Source of the DNA: Rhizopus arrhizus | Lineage: Eukaryota > Mucoromycota > Mucoromycetes > Mucorales > Rhizopodaceae | Reading direction: 5' to 3' | Assembly: GCA_024220505.1 (NCBI GenBank) | Contig: JAKZZE010000011.1 | Location: forward strand, 372,001 to 436,000 | Length of the DNA stretch: 64,000 bases | In this document: positions 48,674 to 59,701 of the stretch, in pieces | How positions within the stretch are numbered: position 1 is the first letter of the stretch | Layout of the letters: every line of letters starts with the position of its first letter | Notes under the pieces: generated by a model | The model's input: only the letters and a program-made list of their open reading frames with translations | What the model was told of the DNA's origin: nothing | Databases searched by the model: none | Translations under genes and position numbers: made by a program

Positions 48674-48675
<2 letters not shown>

Positions 48676-49693
48676 GAATTATGGCACTTTCAAACCAGAG
48701 TGTTGTGAGGTTAGGTGAAAGAATCACACAGGTGTCGTGCTTCTAAAACAGGACTATCATATATTTGCACATCAATAGTGTTTTGTCTTTGCTTGCGTTA
48801 GACTTTTATTATATTGTAATAAACCAATTTTATTTTCTTTATCAGAATGGATCAAGACATACGATTAACGACAATAACAAAGACTCAGTGAAACAAAAAA
48901 AAAAAAAAGATAAGATAATGGGGGTTCTGTCACTCACGGCGTATAACTAGTATATATCTGCAAATATGAGATCGAAGAAAACACATGTATCAGGCCACTT
49001 AAACATGACGTGAAGTGAGGGGTTGCTGCATAACAAAGTGAAAAAACTGTGTTTAACAGCAGAGACTAGGCGTGTTTTCGAAGTTCCTGCATAGACAGCG
49101 CAACTGTGGTGCAAGGAATATCTACAAGAAGGTGTTATTGAAGACGATGATATAAAGAAAAACTGAACAGTAACTATTCTTGGTGAAGAGCACAAGGAGT
49201 TCGTTAACAGCTTCATTGACGAAAAGCCTATAGTCATAGTTAATTACTAGCTGAGGATACCGTTGTGTTTATCTTCCTCATTACTCATCAGAGTTGAACC
49301 CTATTGAGAAAATTTTGGCTAGTATTCAAGAACAAAGTACGATGACATGAATTGAAAAAAAGAAGGATACTTTCCAGATCGAATCAGTGAAGAATGTAGT
49401 TTGGTTACCCAGAAAGGCCTCTATGATTTCCTCATGTGTCCTGTTTTTTGTTTTTTAGGGCTGTCTCAATAGAGTATGAACGTAATTACGGTATATCATT
49501 ATACCCCATATTTTCGTCAATAAAATATGGCATATTCCTGCATATACTTTCTTTTTTTTTTTTTGATTTGTTGCATCACAAAGAAAACGCCATTGATGTG
49601 CAAATATATGATAGTCCTGTTTTGGAAACACGACACTTGTGTGATTCTTTCACCTAACCTGACGATACTCTGGTTTAAAAGTATCTAATTCAA
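48674..49693 (+). mobile_element. Internally deleted Tc1/mariner-like element with about 120-bp terminal inverted repeats
   Basis: The ends 48674-48795 and 49572-49693 are imperfect inverted repeats, sharing for example AGGTTAGGTGAAAGAATCAC and CAGGACTATCATATATTTGC. Inside, the + strand reads a helix-turn-helix remnant (TAQLWCKEYLQEGVIEDDDI, HKEFVNSFIDEKPIV) at about 49090-49235. This jumps directly to a DDE tail, RYRCVYLPHYSSELNPIEKI, at about 49257. The region with the catalytic Asp residues is missing, so this is a non-autonomous, MITE-like deletion derivative. The left end abuts a T29 run and the right end an A-run, matching each other in inverted orientation. Confidence 0.8.
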
Positions 49694-51457
49694 AAAAGAA
49701 TCCAAGCTCCCCTTGGCAAAAAATGATTGGTTGACGAGTCCAACTGTAATCAAACCATGCATATAAGCTTCTTACTAGTTTACTCTAGAATATGCTCCCT
49801 GCATCTTTCCAGAATTCATTAGTACGTATGCAAGCACTTGCCTGTTTCGAACTAACGATTTTGAATCAAGATTCTTGGTTTGTGTCACCTACCGGACTCT
49901 GTATAAGGCACGCGTTTGCACATGAAAAACGTGCGAAATTTGCAACGTTGGGCAAGGTTTATCTCCACCTTTTTAGTCTTAGTTACTGTTGTCAAGGGTA
50001 TATGGCCAATCAAAATAAGCTTATCACCCAAGCTAGCTTATTTCTCACTATAGTCTACAAGGTAAAATGAATTCTTAATTAAAAAAACCAATAAATAATA
50101 AAAGAAGAATTTTTTAAAAAAGGCAAACGCAAATTCTTAAAAACCTTTTGTTAAACAAGCAACACGTCCTCTTCAGAACACTACTAAAATCACCGAGATA
50201 GGAATGATACATTGAACTTTAAGAAATGTTCTTTTATATTTTCTCAAGACATGGTTGCTTATGATCTTTAAATAGCGTCTAAACTGAGTTAAACCTTGTA
50301 AGTCTGTAATGAAAATAGTGGGTATATGAGCCAACTATGCTATCACTAATTAGTGTTCTTTCTTTTCAACCAATATACACGCTGCTTTACTTTAAAATTG
50401 TACCCTGAATCACAATAGGTCACATACACCCTTTGGGAATGCCGAGGAAATAATAGTATCAGTGTAACCACATGAAAGAACAAAGTTCCAGATCAAACGA
50501 GACAAAGGTGAGACGGCTAGCATGAAATAACACAAAGAGAAAGCTTATTTTAATCAAATATTAGAAATGAGTCATTTTCAATTTGATCTTTGATTATTAC
50601 AAAATATAAAAAAAGATCTTATGGTGGATTCTTTAGATTTGAAAAAATGATAGAAAATCGAAGTCATAATTGATTGAATTTCTATTAGACTGCTACTTTA
50701 CAAGAACCCGAATCATTTTATTGTTAACAATTCTTAATTTTTATATCAACTCAAACAATATAAGCTTTTTTTTAGGGATTATTTCAAATGGGCCCTTTTA
50801 TTTTAAGCAAATATTCTTTCTTTTCCCTTAATTTTTGTTCTAGTGTTTAAGAATGGGGTTTTTTTTATTAAGGTCTTTCTATACCAGCAGATAGAACCGT
50901 CTGCAAATAATGCGATACGTGATATAATGAAAGGGTAAGCAAGTATCAGCATAACAGTCTAGAAAAAAAACGCGAACCTCTTTCTTTTTCTTTGTTAACT
51001 TTGCACAAAGGATTTAATAAATAAAAGCTATATTAAATCAGTTAAATAAATGCTGATGTGCACTTTGTTTTAAAAATAGAAATACTTTACTAGTAGTTTT
51101 TGAATCAAATAAAATACATCTTGATCAAAAGCACTGATTGATTAAGAGTAGTTGGCTGCATTATAGAACTAACAAGATGATCTGATGGTTTCTAACCAAA
51201 TCTTTTTGAGACGAGAAGAAAGATAAATTGGTTGCTTTGTAAGAATGTTTATGTGAGGATAAAGTAACAAATATTGCTTACGGAAAATAATTTTACATTA
51301 TTTAGACTGTGGTTAATCCATTTATTAAGTATTTGGTTAAAGAGAACTCTGCTAAATTAAATTAAAAGTGTAACAATAGAGGGTTCTCGATGAATGTAAA
51401 TTAAAAAAAAAAAATACAATCAAATCAAAAGTGAAACACATGATACTACTCAGTCAT
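49694..51457. other. 1.8-kb intergenic region
   Basis: No gene or transposon motif recognised. The open stretch 49792-50070 (+) starts with an ATG but shows no homology that I recognise. The rest is AT-rich with many stops. Confidence 0.45.
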
Positions 51458-52186
51458 TCAGCTAATGCAACAGCCAACGCGTTCATGATGCCTTCTTCTT
51501 TTGTAATTCTCAATATATTTTAATTGCTTGTTACTTATTGCACCTTGTCTATGTTTTCTTATAAAAGCAACAGATTCTAGTGGATCCATGCCTTCTTCAA
51601 TCAAAGCAATAGCAATTAAAACAGGTGCTCTATAGTTTTAGATTGGATTTCTTTTTCTTTTTGTAAGCAAAAAATAAAAATACCTTCCCAAACCGGCCAC
51701 ACAATGAGCTGCAATACATGGCTTTTTAGGATAATTTTCTTCATCTTTACAATCGTTACTACTCTTTTCAACATCCACTACGTCTAAGTTACCATCATTG
51801 AACCTCAAATCAATCAATTTAAGCCATTCATCAATAATGATCTTTGTAGGGAATTCACCATCCGAGAAAAACCAGTCATGAACTTGTATTCCTTTTTCAG
51901 TCAGTATGCTTTGAGAATAAGCTGCTTTACAACAACGAACGACGTCTGTAACATTCCAACGTTCAAACTCCTAAGAGTTTTATGTGTGAGCCATAAAGAA
52001 AAACCAAAAGGGGGAGAAGAGAGAGAAAAGTGTAAATCCATTTTGGGGCTTTACTTTAATATACCTCGATATATTACTGATAGAAGGTGTATCGATTATT
52101 AAGAATCTTTTATCTTTGTAAGTAACATAAGTTGGTGGATGTAAAAGTAATCTTTGTACTTTATTATAACAAGTTGTCTTTGTCAT
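51458..52186 (-). CDS. PRL-type (PTP4A) prenylated protein tyrosine phosphatase (3 exons)
   Basis: The exons read 52186-52055, 51970-51684 and 51629-51458, 196 residues. The N-terminal half has HPPTYVTYKDKRFLIIDTPS and WNVTDVVRCCKAAYSQ. The WPFDDG-type general-acid loop reads VHDWFFSDG. The active site is HCVAGLGRAP (C-x5-R), where Ala-Pro after the Arg is diagnostic of the PRL/PTP4A group. The end, KQLKYIENYK, then a polybasic KRRRHHERV, then the CAAX box CCIS, predicts farnesylation and membrane attachment. PRLs bind CNNM magnesium transporters and act as slow phosphatases. An insertion of about 15 residues (VDVEKSSNDCKDEEN) before the active site is unusual. The first donor was chosen at GTAAAG because it alone keeps the frame. 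Confidence 0.92.
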
Positions 52187-52336
52187 ATAAAATGATTATA
52201 TTGTTTTTAAGAAAGAAAAGGTTTAAACATAAAGTATATAAAATGTTTACTTGTTTATATAACTTGTCACATGCATTCAAATTATCACTCTGTGCCTTGG
52301 TGCATCTGATGATCAATGCTATCTAGTCTAATTGAA

Positions 52337-52340
<4 letters not shown>

Positions 52341-52371
<31 letters not shown>
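52341..52371. repeat. T31 homopolymer tract
   Basis: Thirty-one T on +, about 155 bp upstream of the PRL start codon (poly-A in its sense direction). Confidence 0.88.
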
Positions 52372-52535
52372 CCACTTTAAGTATTATCATTTTGAAAAGT
52401 ATGGTGTTGTATTAAATAAGATGTATTTTGATACACTGATTAGGAGAAAAAGGAATAAAGTATCAATTTATTAATACAAAAATATATTAATGCAAACAAA
52501 TAATCTACATTTGCTTTTATGTATTTATAAGTCTG

Positions 52536-52536
<1 letters not shown>

Positions 52537-52573
<37 letters not shown>
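52537..52573. repeat. T37 homopolymer tract
   Basis: Thirty-seven T on +, in the same spacer as the T31 tract. Confidence 0.88.
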
Positions 52574-52574
<1 letters not shown>

Positions 52575-53185
52575 TAACGTGTGTCTGTATGTCAATTGAC
52601 TGGTCATTGGCTATAAGCTAAGCACCTGGACACGTTCTTTTATATATTTACCTAATTACTTGATTTTGTTATTTTGCTTAATGATAATAGGATTTGTATG
52701 TGTATTAAAAGAACTTTAAGATGCAAAATCTTTTATTGCACATCAACTTCTAAAAGCATAAAAGAGTATGCTTGTCGTCTTTAACACATCGTTTCCTTGT
52801 AGGCTATGCTCTGAAAATAAGCCATCTATCATTATCAGTTTCTTCTCAGAATAAACATAAAAAGGCTCTAAATGAAACCAATAGGATGTGAGACGGATAT
52901 GTTTATTTGTTTGTGTTTTTTTAGTGATCTGCATCATAATTTCTTGTCTATTAATAAAAACATGGAGCTATTGTGTTCAACGATAACATTTTTTCTGCAA
53001 GAAAGAAACGCCCTTTGATTTCATCTACTTTGATAAATAGTCCTAGCAATAAAAAAAAAAAAGAGAAAAAAAAAAAAAAAGAAAGAGAAGATTGAGCTGT
53101 TTAAGTGCATTTAATTTAAGCATAGAATAATACTTGAGCAAAAAAAAGAAAAAAAAAAAAAGAAAAAACAAGCCCATTACTAAAT

Positions 53186-54356
53186 TTAGAGTTTTCGAGC
53201 CAAGTATTCATATTCTTCACAACTCTTGGGTCGTCTTGAGTTCTTGAGCTTTCGTTCCCTTTGACATTTCTTCCGTAGTTCACTAGCCCAATCTATCTCA
53301 ATCTGTCTTTCAATCTGCCTGAGTTTATATTGACTAATTCCCATCTTTGCTATAAATGTATTTGGGTTCACATAATATTTAACGTGATTTTGAATAGTAG
53401 CTCTTTTTTGTGTATTATACATTGCTGGCTCAAATGTATAAAGGGGCTCACTCAGTGTTGAAATCATTGCAGAGAAGAGAAGAACGATAACAATGAGAAT
53501 AAATGGGAAATACCTCGACAATCCATCCACTTGTTCAGATTGGTACCGCCTTTGTTGTTGATACTGGTATTGCTGTTGCTGGTAATATCGTTGGTATTCT
53601 GTTGAAGCATATCTGTGTTGACTTCCAGAGGAGAATGATGAGTTTCGCATGCCTCCTCCTCCCCCACGCCCAAAAAACATATTGAATAGTTCTTCGCGTG
53701 ATGCTTCTTCTCTACTCCTTCTATTATAAGCATAACGCGGCTGATAGTAAGATGTCGATGATGAAGTTGATCTATTATTGTTGTTTCTTAAGCCACCACT
53801 TTCGTCATGTATTGCTCTCTTATTTGAATCAGATAAGGTTTCAAAAGCTTCCGCAACAACTATTCTTACATATTAAATCAAGCTATAGTTATCGTTTTCT
53901 TTTTATTACGTTTAAATGCTTCATCTGCTCTTGGCGCGCTATTCTTATCAGGATGGAATAACAGTGCTTTCTATTACCAGAAAGGAATGCTTAATAAAGG
54001 TAAACAAATCCACATATATTATTTACCTTTCTGTATGCCTTTTTAATATCTATATCAGTTGCTGTTCTTTCCACAGCTAAAACTTTATAATAATCCGAAC
54101 CACAAGCTAATACCGCTTTCACTGAATTTAATTGCTCAGCACTATATTTCCTTTCATTAACATCTTGTTGTGGTGGTTTGTTGGGATCGCTTTCTGCTCT
54201 TTTCTTGATGACCAGCAGGAACTCATCGGCCTGAGTAGTTGGATATAGTCGCTTGGATTTTTTAGCTAATCGCAATGCTTTTGAATAATCGCCTAAACTA
54301 AAAGAGGTTTTTGCAATAGATAAACATCTTAGGGCCTCATCCTTATTACTCTCCAT
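53186..54356 (-). CDS. ER-membrane J-protein, DNAJB12/DNAJB14-like (3 exons)
   Basis: The exons read 54356-54027, 53970-53910 and 53859-53186, 354 residues. The N-terminus (ESNKDEALRCLSIAKTSFSL, then DYSKALRLAKKSKRLYPT) is the TPR-like start of this group. The J domain follows, DYYKVLAVERTATDIDIKKA, with the catalytic HPD in LLFHPDKN on the small second exon. A Gly/Tyr/Gln-rich linker, one transmembrane segment (YFPFILIVIVLLFSAMI) and a C-terminal DUF1977-type domain (VKYYVNPNTF, then the basic tail) complete it. DNAJB12/14 recruit Hsp70 to the cytosolic face of the ER for quality control of membrane proteins. The last exon is continuous from KLVAEAFETLSD to the stop. Confidence 0.92.
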
Positions 54357-54775
54357 ATTTTTTTTTATTTTGGTCTAAAAAGAAACAGGAAAACTTACAG
54401 GAGTTTGCAAAAAAAAAAAAAAAAAAAGAAATGCAAATAACAGTCGTATAATATCTTGTTTTAAAACAATTGGCTAAAAGTCGAATATTCAGCATGATAA
54501 GCATGTTTTCTTTGTTATTCAGGTATAAGAACATAGTAAATAACATATAACATAATAAATAAAAATAAATTATTAAGTTATTGGAAGGCAAAAATGTGTA
54601 TATTCTCCTTTATTAAACTTTAATATGTTGATGCCATCTTTTTTTTTTGATCTACAATTACTGTTTTGCTTTCTTTTTTGCTTCTCATTCAAATATGAGT
54701 CAAAATATAACTAAAAAAGGAATTTATTATATCAAGCAATCTAGGGATAAAGTGAATTTTTAAAAAAAAATAGTG

Positions 54776-55230
54776 CTATAGCTTTCGATTAAACTGTATA
54801 AGTGATCTATTATTATTGGTATTGATATGTTCAGGGCCAGTAGTACTTGGTACTATTATATCTGAATAGAGTCTCAAATACCCTTCTATGTTGTATGTAT
54901 GACCTTGTTGTATTTCATAATATTGTGAAATCTCTAGATCTTGTAATAAAAAAGAAAGGCAAACAGTGAGTTTGACATTTGCTTCATTTCATTTACTTGA
55001 CTTACTTTGGCTTGTATTAAGGATAGCAGAGGCTGTACTGTCCCCAATAAGGTATTCATAAACAGTAACGCCTGAATTTACTAAATAAAATGGTTAACAA
55101 ATAAATAGATCAGTTCTTTCAATTTACTTTCTTGCGTTGTTTCTAAACTGATCAGGACTTTCAAAACTTTTGCCTTTACATTCACATTATATAAATCAGG
55201 TATTAAGGATTCCAAAAAACTAGAATTCAT
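54776..55230 (-). CDS. Small OB-fold protein, SOSS-B/NABP-like (3 exons)
   Basis: The exons read 55230-55128, 55080-55006 and 54939-54776, a closed frame of 113 residues. The sequence has the strand pattern of a single OB fold: LIPDLYNVNVKAKVLKVLIS, VTVYEYLIGDSTASAIL, then YEIQQGHTYNIEGYLRLYSD. It resembles the single-stranded DNA-binding subunit SOSS-B (NABP/hSSB) in the 'P.L.N.N' start and 'GD.TA' turn. SOSS-B acts in DNA double-strand break repair. The short Asn/Arg-rich tail is typical of such proteins. Family assignment is tentative: other small OB-fold proteins could look like this. The exons are short but splice sites are clean. Confidence 0.6.
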
Positions 55231-55390
55231 TTGTTATTTATTTTTAACGAAGAAAAAAAAAAGAGAAAGAAAAAGAACAAAATTTAGCAAGAAAATTATT
55301 GAAGTGGTTATTTTTGTTTAACCCAACATTATTTACAGAAAGAATAAAAAGAGTTTCTAAATAAAGCACATGCACAACGTATCATCTAAT

Positions 55391-56449
55391 TTACTTGAAA
55401 CGAACGTATTTGCCAACAACAACGGCATGGTCTCTTTCATAAGGCTCAAGAGTAAGCTGTTCTTGAGGCTTAATTCTTTCTTCTTGAAGCTTCTTTACTT
55501 CACGAGCAAATACAGTGGCGGCGTCCACAGTTGAATCAATACAAGAGGCCTTGATAGAAATAACAATGTGTCCTTCATTCTTTAAGAAGTTGTGAGCGTT
55601 CAATGCGATAATACGGGCTTGATCAGGTTGTGCAACATCAGCAAAGATGACATCGACCATAGGGACGAGCATACGGTATTTTTGAGGGTGACGAGCATCT
55701 TCAATGATAGGAACAACGTTGGTTCTCTTCTTTGCCATGTTGATCAAATCACGGCCGGGACGATGAGAGAATTCGACAGCATAGACAGCACCTTCAGGTC
55801 CAACGACATCGGCAACGTGAGAGACAGAGGTACCAGAGGCAGCACCAAGATAAAGCACCTTCTTACCGGGTGCAATGTGAATATGGTCAACACCACCAAG
55901 AACAGCAGCAGCTAACTTGGATCTGAAGGGATTCCATACACGATACTCAATCTTTGTGCCCTCAGGTCCATCAATAGAAATACGTTTTTCACCGTAAACG
56001 GATTCGCCGGGAACAAGGTTCTTTGTAACCAAGAGATCTTCCTTTCCACGAGCAACAAAGATACCAGCATGTCTGTGAGGTTCGACAATAACCTTGGCGC
56101 CGCCTCTGGCACCTCCTGCGGCACCACCACGTCCACCACGACCACCTCTGGCACCACCACGAGGTCCGCCACGACCGCCACCACGACCACCACCACGGCC
56201 TCCTCCTAGTTGCATTAAGTTAGTTTTGAAAAATACTATCAAATATTTATTTCATCGTACCGAATCCACCACGGCCTCCACCGCGGCCACCACCACGACC
56301 GCCACCTCGGGAAGCACCACCACGACCACCACCTAATTAGAATTGCATTAATTTTCAAAAAAAGTCGATAAGCATTATGCCATCTTACCGAATCCACCAC
56401 GGCTGCCACCTCTACCTCCACGATTACCACCACGTCCTTCGAATGCCAT
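55391..56449 (-). CDS. NOP1: Fibrillarin (Nop1), rRNA 2'-O-methyltransferase (3 exons)
   Basis: The exons read 56449-56389, 56332-56261 and 56205-55391, 315 residues. The first two exons and the start of the third encode a Gly/Arg-rich (GAR) domain. The methyltransferase domain then runs from [20 protein letters not shown]. It includes [20 protein letters not shown] (SAM-binding motif I), [29 protein letters not shown] and the end [13 protein letters not shown]. Fibrillarin is the catalytic subunit of box C/D snoRNPs in the nucleolus; it methylates rRNA ribose and histone H2A Gln. Exons 1 and 2 end with the same RGGFG codons split at the same phase, suggesting that GAR exons were duplicated. 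The first [11 protein letters not shown], fits fungal fibrillarins. Confidence 0.97.
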
Positions 56450-57192
56450 TATATATTAAATAAAGTTTTTTTTTATGAAAGGAAGGAAAAAAAATGAAAG
56501 CTTTCATTTTGTTCAGAAAAAGCCAGTCAAAATTTAGTAGGAAAAGCCGTCCAGATGTGCTGCTTTTTTTATTTTTGAAAATTATGTTTAAAAAGATAAA
56601 AAATTTAAGTGACCGCCCGGGCTAGATCAAATTAAGTTAAACAAAAAACCATGAGGGAACAAAGGAAAAAAGGAAAGGGAAAAGGGAGTAAGTAAGGAAA
56701 AAGTAAATAACTGGTTATAATTGTGGAAGCCAATTAAGACATCTTTGTCTTGGACTAAATAGCAGTGGAGGTTCTTACCATGACATAGGATGTCGAGTTC
56801 ATGAAGGATGGTGCATATAGCCGGCCAGTGAAGGAATTAGGAAGTCAAGCTAGAGCAGGAATGAAAATGTCGGGTAAGCAAAATGCTAAAAGGAACGGCA
56901 ATGGATTTACAATGGTTGCTGGTATTTGTAAACACTGATGCATATCCAAGCAATGAATGGAACGGGGTTTTGTAAGTCGTTGATGACTTTTGAAATTTAC
57001 GTTTAAACAAGATATTTTATTTAAAGGCTTGAATGAGCACGTAGTGTTTCAAGACACCCTAATTGCTCATGCCAGATCATTAATTGACAATGAGTAACTT
57101 AAATATTTATAAAAAGAAAACATTGTTTAATAATTAAAGCGTTCTAATAAAAAAATAAAAAAAAAGGTTAATGTGAGAGATGCTCTTTCTTT
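56450..57192. other. Fibrillarin promoter region and trehalase 3' region
   Basis: The first 150 bp upstream of fibrillarin are T/A-rich, presumably its promoter. Most of the rest contains dispersed-repeat copy B. The last 100 bp include an A-rich stretch after the trehalase stop. Confidence 0.4.
56690..57000 (-). repeat. Dispersed repeat fragment, copy B (ICTILHELD motif)
   Basis: On the minus strand this reads SSTTYKTPFHSLLGYASVF, then FLHWPAICTILHELDILCHG with stops and frame changes. The ICTxLHELDxLxH segment matches copy A at 25756-25992. It is probably a decayed transposon protein or captured gene fragment of unknown family. Confidence 0.4.
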
Positions 57193-59172
57193 TTAGATGT
57201 CTATGGTAATCATCTGCGTACAATCTCTAGGAGCTTTAAGGTTCCTGAATGTATCAAGAATCCACATGGCGACTCCATTCGTCCACCCAAACCCAATCTG
57301 AGGTATATATTCACCTTGCCCTCCAATATTTCCAATTGAATTTACATCAAATTTCTCAAACATATGTCCATCATCCATAGCCTTCTCAAAGGGTGAACCA
57401 CCCGTCTTATGCCACCCACAGTAGGCTGAAGCAGCATATCGATCAGCCAGAGATTGAGCCAGATGGTCAAAAGAGGTATTGTAACCAGTCTTGTATGCTT
57501 CCGATGCACTAAGTTGAGAATTCAAGATTCGGTCAATGTTTTGAAAGCTTTGAATAGCAATGAAGGTTAAAGGAGGCCATCCATTGGGCCAATCCCACTG
57601 CATCGTTGTGTTGTGATAAGATGTGGTCAGTATCCCAGGATATTTGCGTAAGGATCTTTCTGTTTCATCCATGGTATGCGATAACTTGGTTTTATTGCTC
57701 AACAAATGTTCAGGTATAGCATCAAGCCAGAATGGATACAGATTGGCAGGTGTGTACTCTGTGTTTTGTGCACGGCTTGTTAGATTGAAATCGTAAAAGC
57801 TATAGTCTTTATCATTCCACATTAGTTGGTCTATCGCCTTCAATCGGTTTCTGGCTTGTTGAGTATAATAGATGGATTTCTTCTTGTTGCTAGTAAATAA
57901 TTTATGCCATTTTGAGAGATTATGTTCCATATTCCATAAAAGTGAGTTGAGATCAATGGGAATAATCTTTTGTGTATTAATTGTACGTAACATTTCATAA
58001 CTTGCCATCTGATGAGGTAATGCTACTTTATTGATTGTCCAGCGAGAAGAATAATCCCATCCGGTCTCTGCTCCAGCAGCAATATCGGCATACATTCGGT
58101 CCTTGATAGAAGTAGAATAACTTTGATTGACAGTGTTGTAGTCCTCTACATAAGACTCTGGACGCGGTGATTTGTTCTGTGTTGTGTAATGGTTTAATAT
58201 ATATGTCTTCTTAGGGTTCTTGGGATCCTTAATCTGGACAGTGGTATTGGACATCCAAAAGTGATATTCCTTGTCCAAATAAGGCAAGGCGTGTATCATA
58301 AAGTCTTTGTCTCTTGTTTTTTCATAATAAATCTTTACCATCAAACTCAAGAATGGGGGTTGGGAACGATTCAAATAATAAATCCTAGCACCATTGGCTG
58401 AATAAAAGGTGTTATGTTATGAATTGTACACAAAGAACAAATATTCTTACGGATAAACCCATACAGGTCAATAAAATCGAAAAAGTTTTCAATCATGTCT
58501 CTTGCTAAACCTATTTGTTCACTCAACAAGAGACCTTTGATAACAAAAAAGGAATCCCTAAATAATGCGTTTTGTTCAATAGATGTTATTATCTATCATG
58601 CCTTGCTTACCAATAATAAAATTCACGAAAACGGCCGCCGGGTACAACAAATGGACGCTTCACAGGTAAAGTGCTCGATACGCAGCCTTTACATAATACA
58701 CTATCATCAAACACAAAAGTTAAGTTTCTCCATGCATTATTCAAATGATCAATCCATCCTTGATAGGCTTGATCTTGAATGTCATTCATCCATTCCGCCT
58801 TTTGAACCGTTACATCTCTCAGCATCTTGACCTCTGTACCTGTCTCCAAAAAGTTTTCCCTTACAAATTGTTTGATTTGATCTACAGTGGCATTTGTGCC
58901 CCCCAGAGCATAAAATGCTTTGATCACAGAGTCTTCTGGTTTCGATGTTGGCTTTTCATAAAAGATGTATTAGAAAGAGAGAAATGGTGTATGCAAAACT
59001 GCTTACTTACCATGTCTACAAATGTTTTTGAGTCAGAAAATATCCTTGCTAATTGCACCGTTTTTAATACAAGTCCATCACAATATATAGAAGAATCACA
59101 AGAAGGGGCAGCTGATCCAAGTAAAATCAATCGAACAAAGACCAATCCATATAGAATTTTTATAACAAACAT
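57193..59172 (-). CDS. Secreted GH37 trehalase (4 exons)
   Basis: The exons read 59172-59011, 58951-58611, 58557-58451 and 58397-57193, 604 residues. It starts with a signal peptide (FVIKILYGLVFVRLILLGSA) and SSIYCDGLVLKTVQLARIF, as in secreted acid-type trehalases. Both GH37 signatures are present: PGGRFREFYYWDSF (last Tyr is Phe) and QWDWPNGWPP. GAETGWDYSSRW carries the catalytic Asp and HMFEKFDVNSIG the second acidic residue; GGQGEYIPQIGFGWTNGV is the Gly-rich end. The enzyme hydrolyses trehalose to glucose at the cell surface or in the spore wall. This suits Mucorales, whose spores store trehalose. About 12 N-x-S/T sites suggest glycosylation. Small exons 2-3 were joined by the intact signature 1 across the splice. 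Confidence 0.95.
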
Positions 59173-59262
59173 CGTTTAAATATAACAAAATGGCTCTCAA
59201 GAACCAAAGAGGTAAAGAAAACAAAAGATGAAAGAAAACGATAAAAGATGGAGCAAACGCTG

Positions 59263-59270
59263 TTTTTATA
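59263..59270 (-). promoter_or_regulatory. TATA box of the trehalase gene
   Basis: TATAAAAA on the minus strand, about 91-98 bp upstream of the trehalase ATG. It is followed by an A/G-rich leader. Confidence 0.45.
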
Positions 59271-59701
59271 CTCTTTTCTAAAATACTGCAAAAATGAAAA
59301 TTTGTACGTCTTTATAATAATGAATCTAGGACATGTTTTTTTTAATGATAATTGTATTAGCTTATTTTATAACCCAAAAAGACCAATGATATATGCTATA
59401 ATAGAAAGAGAGAGAGAGAATTTATATTATCTCAGTTTCCCAACAAGAAAAAATATTTCTTTTTTAGTATACTTCCGATAAACAAAGGATTTCTTCAAGC
59501 AATGCATTAAATTAGGTTTGCAAGAAAACCCCATTTATTTTACCTTATTTACTTGAACAGATTCGAATATTATGTAAGGTCACATTAAATAAAATGTGGC
59601 TTCAATGTACAACATAAATTTATCAATGCATCCATTGTTTCCTTCCCCTTCCCCCCTTTTTTTTTTCTTTGGTCGTATTCTGAATCACATTCATTTTCTT
59701 T
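59271..59701. other. Divergent intergenic region, trehalase / F-box-LRR
   Basis: About 430 bp without a gene. It contains a GA repeat near 59405 and a pyrimidine-rich leader just before the F-box gene. Confidence 0.4.

Larger units (their letters stand above)
52187..53185. other. Intergenic region with two long T tracts
   Basis: Upstream of the PRL gene and downstream of the J-protein gene. It holds T31 at 52341-52371 and T37 at 52537-52573. The open stretch 52743-52937 (-) has no recognisable feature. Confidence 0.5.

Noticed and set aside
49792..50070. 92-codon + strand ORF
   Set aside because: No recognisable feature, no flanking splice sites joining it to other exons, and it lies in transposon-bearing intergenic DNA.
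56094..56336. Pro/Ala/Arg-rich + strand ORF
   Set aside because: It is the opposite strand of the fibrillarin Gly/Arg-rich domain; GGN codons read backwards give Pro/Ala/Thr.
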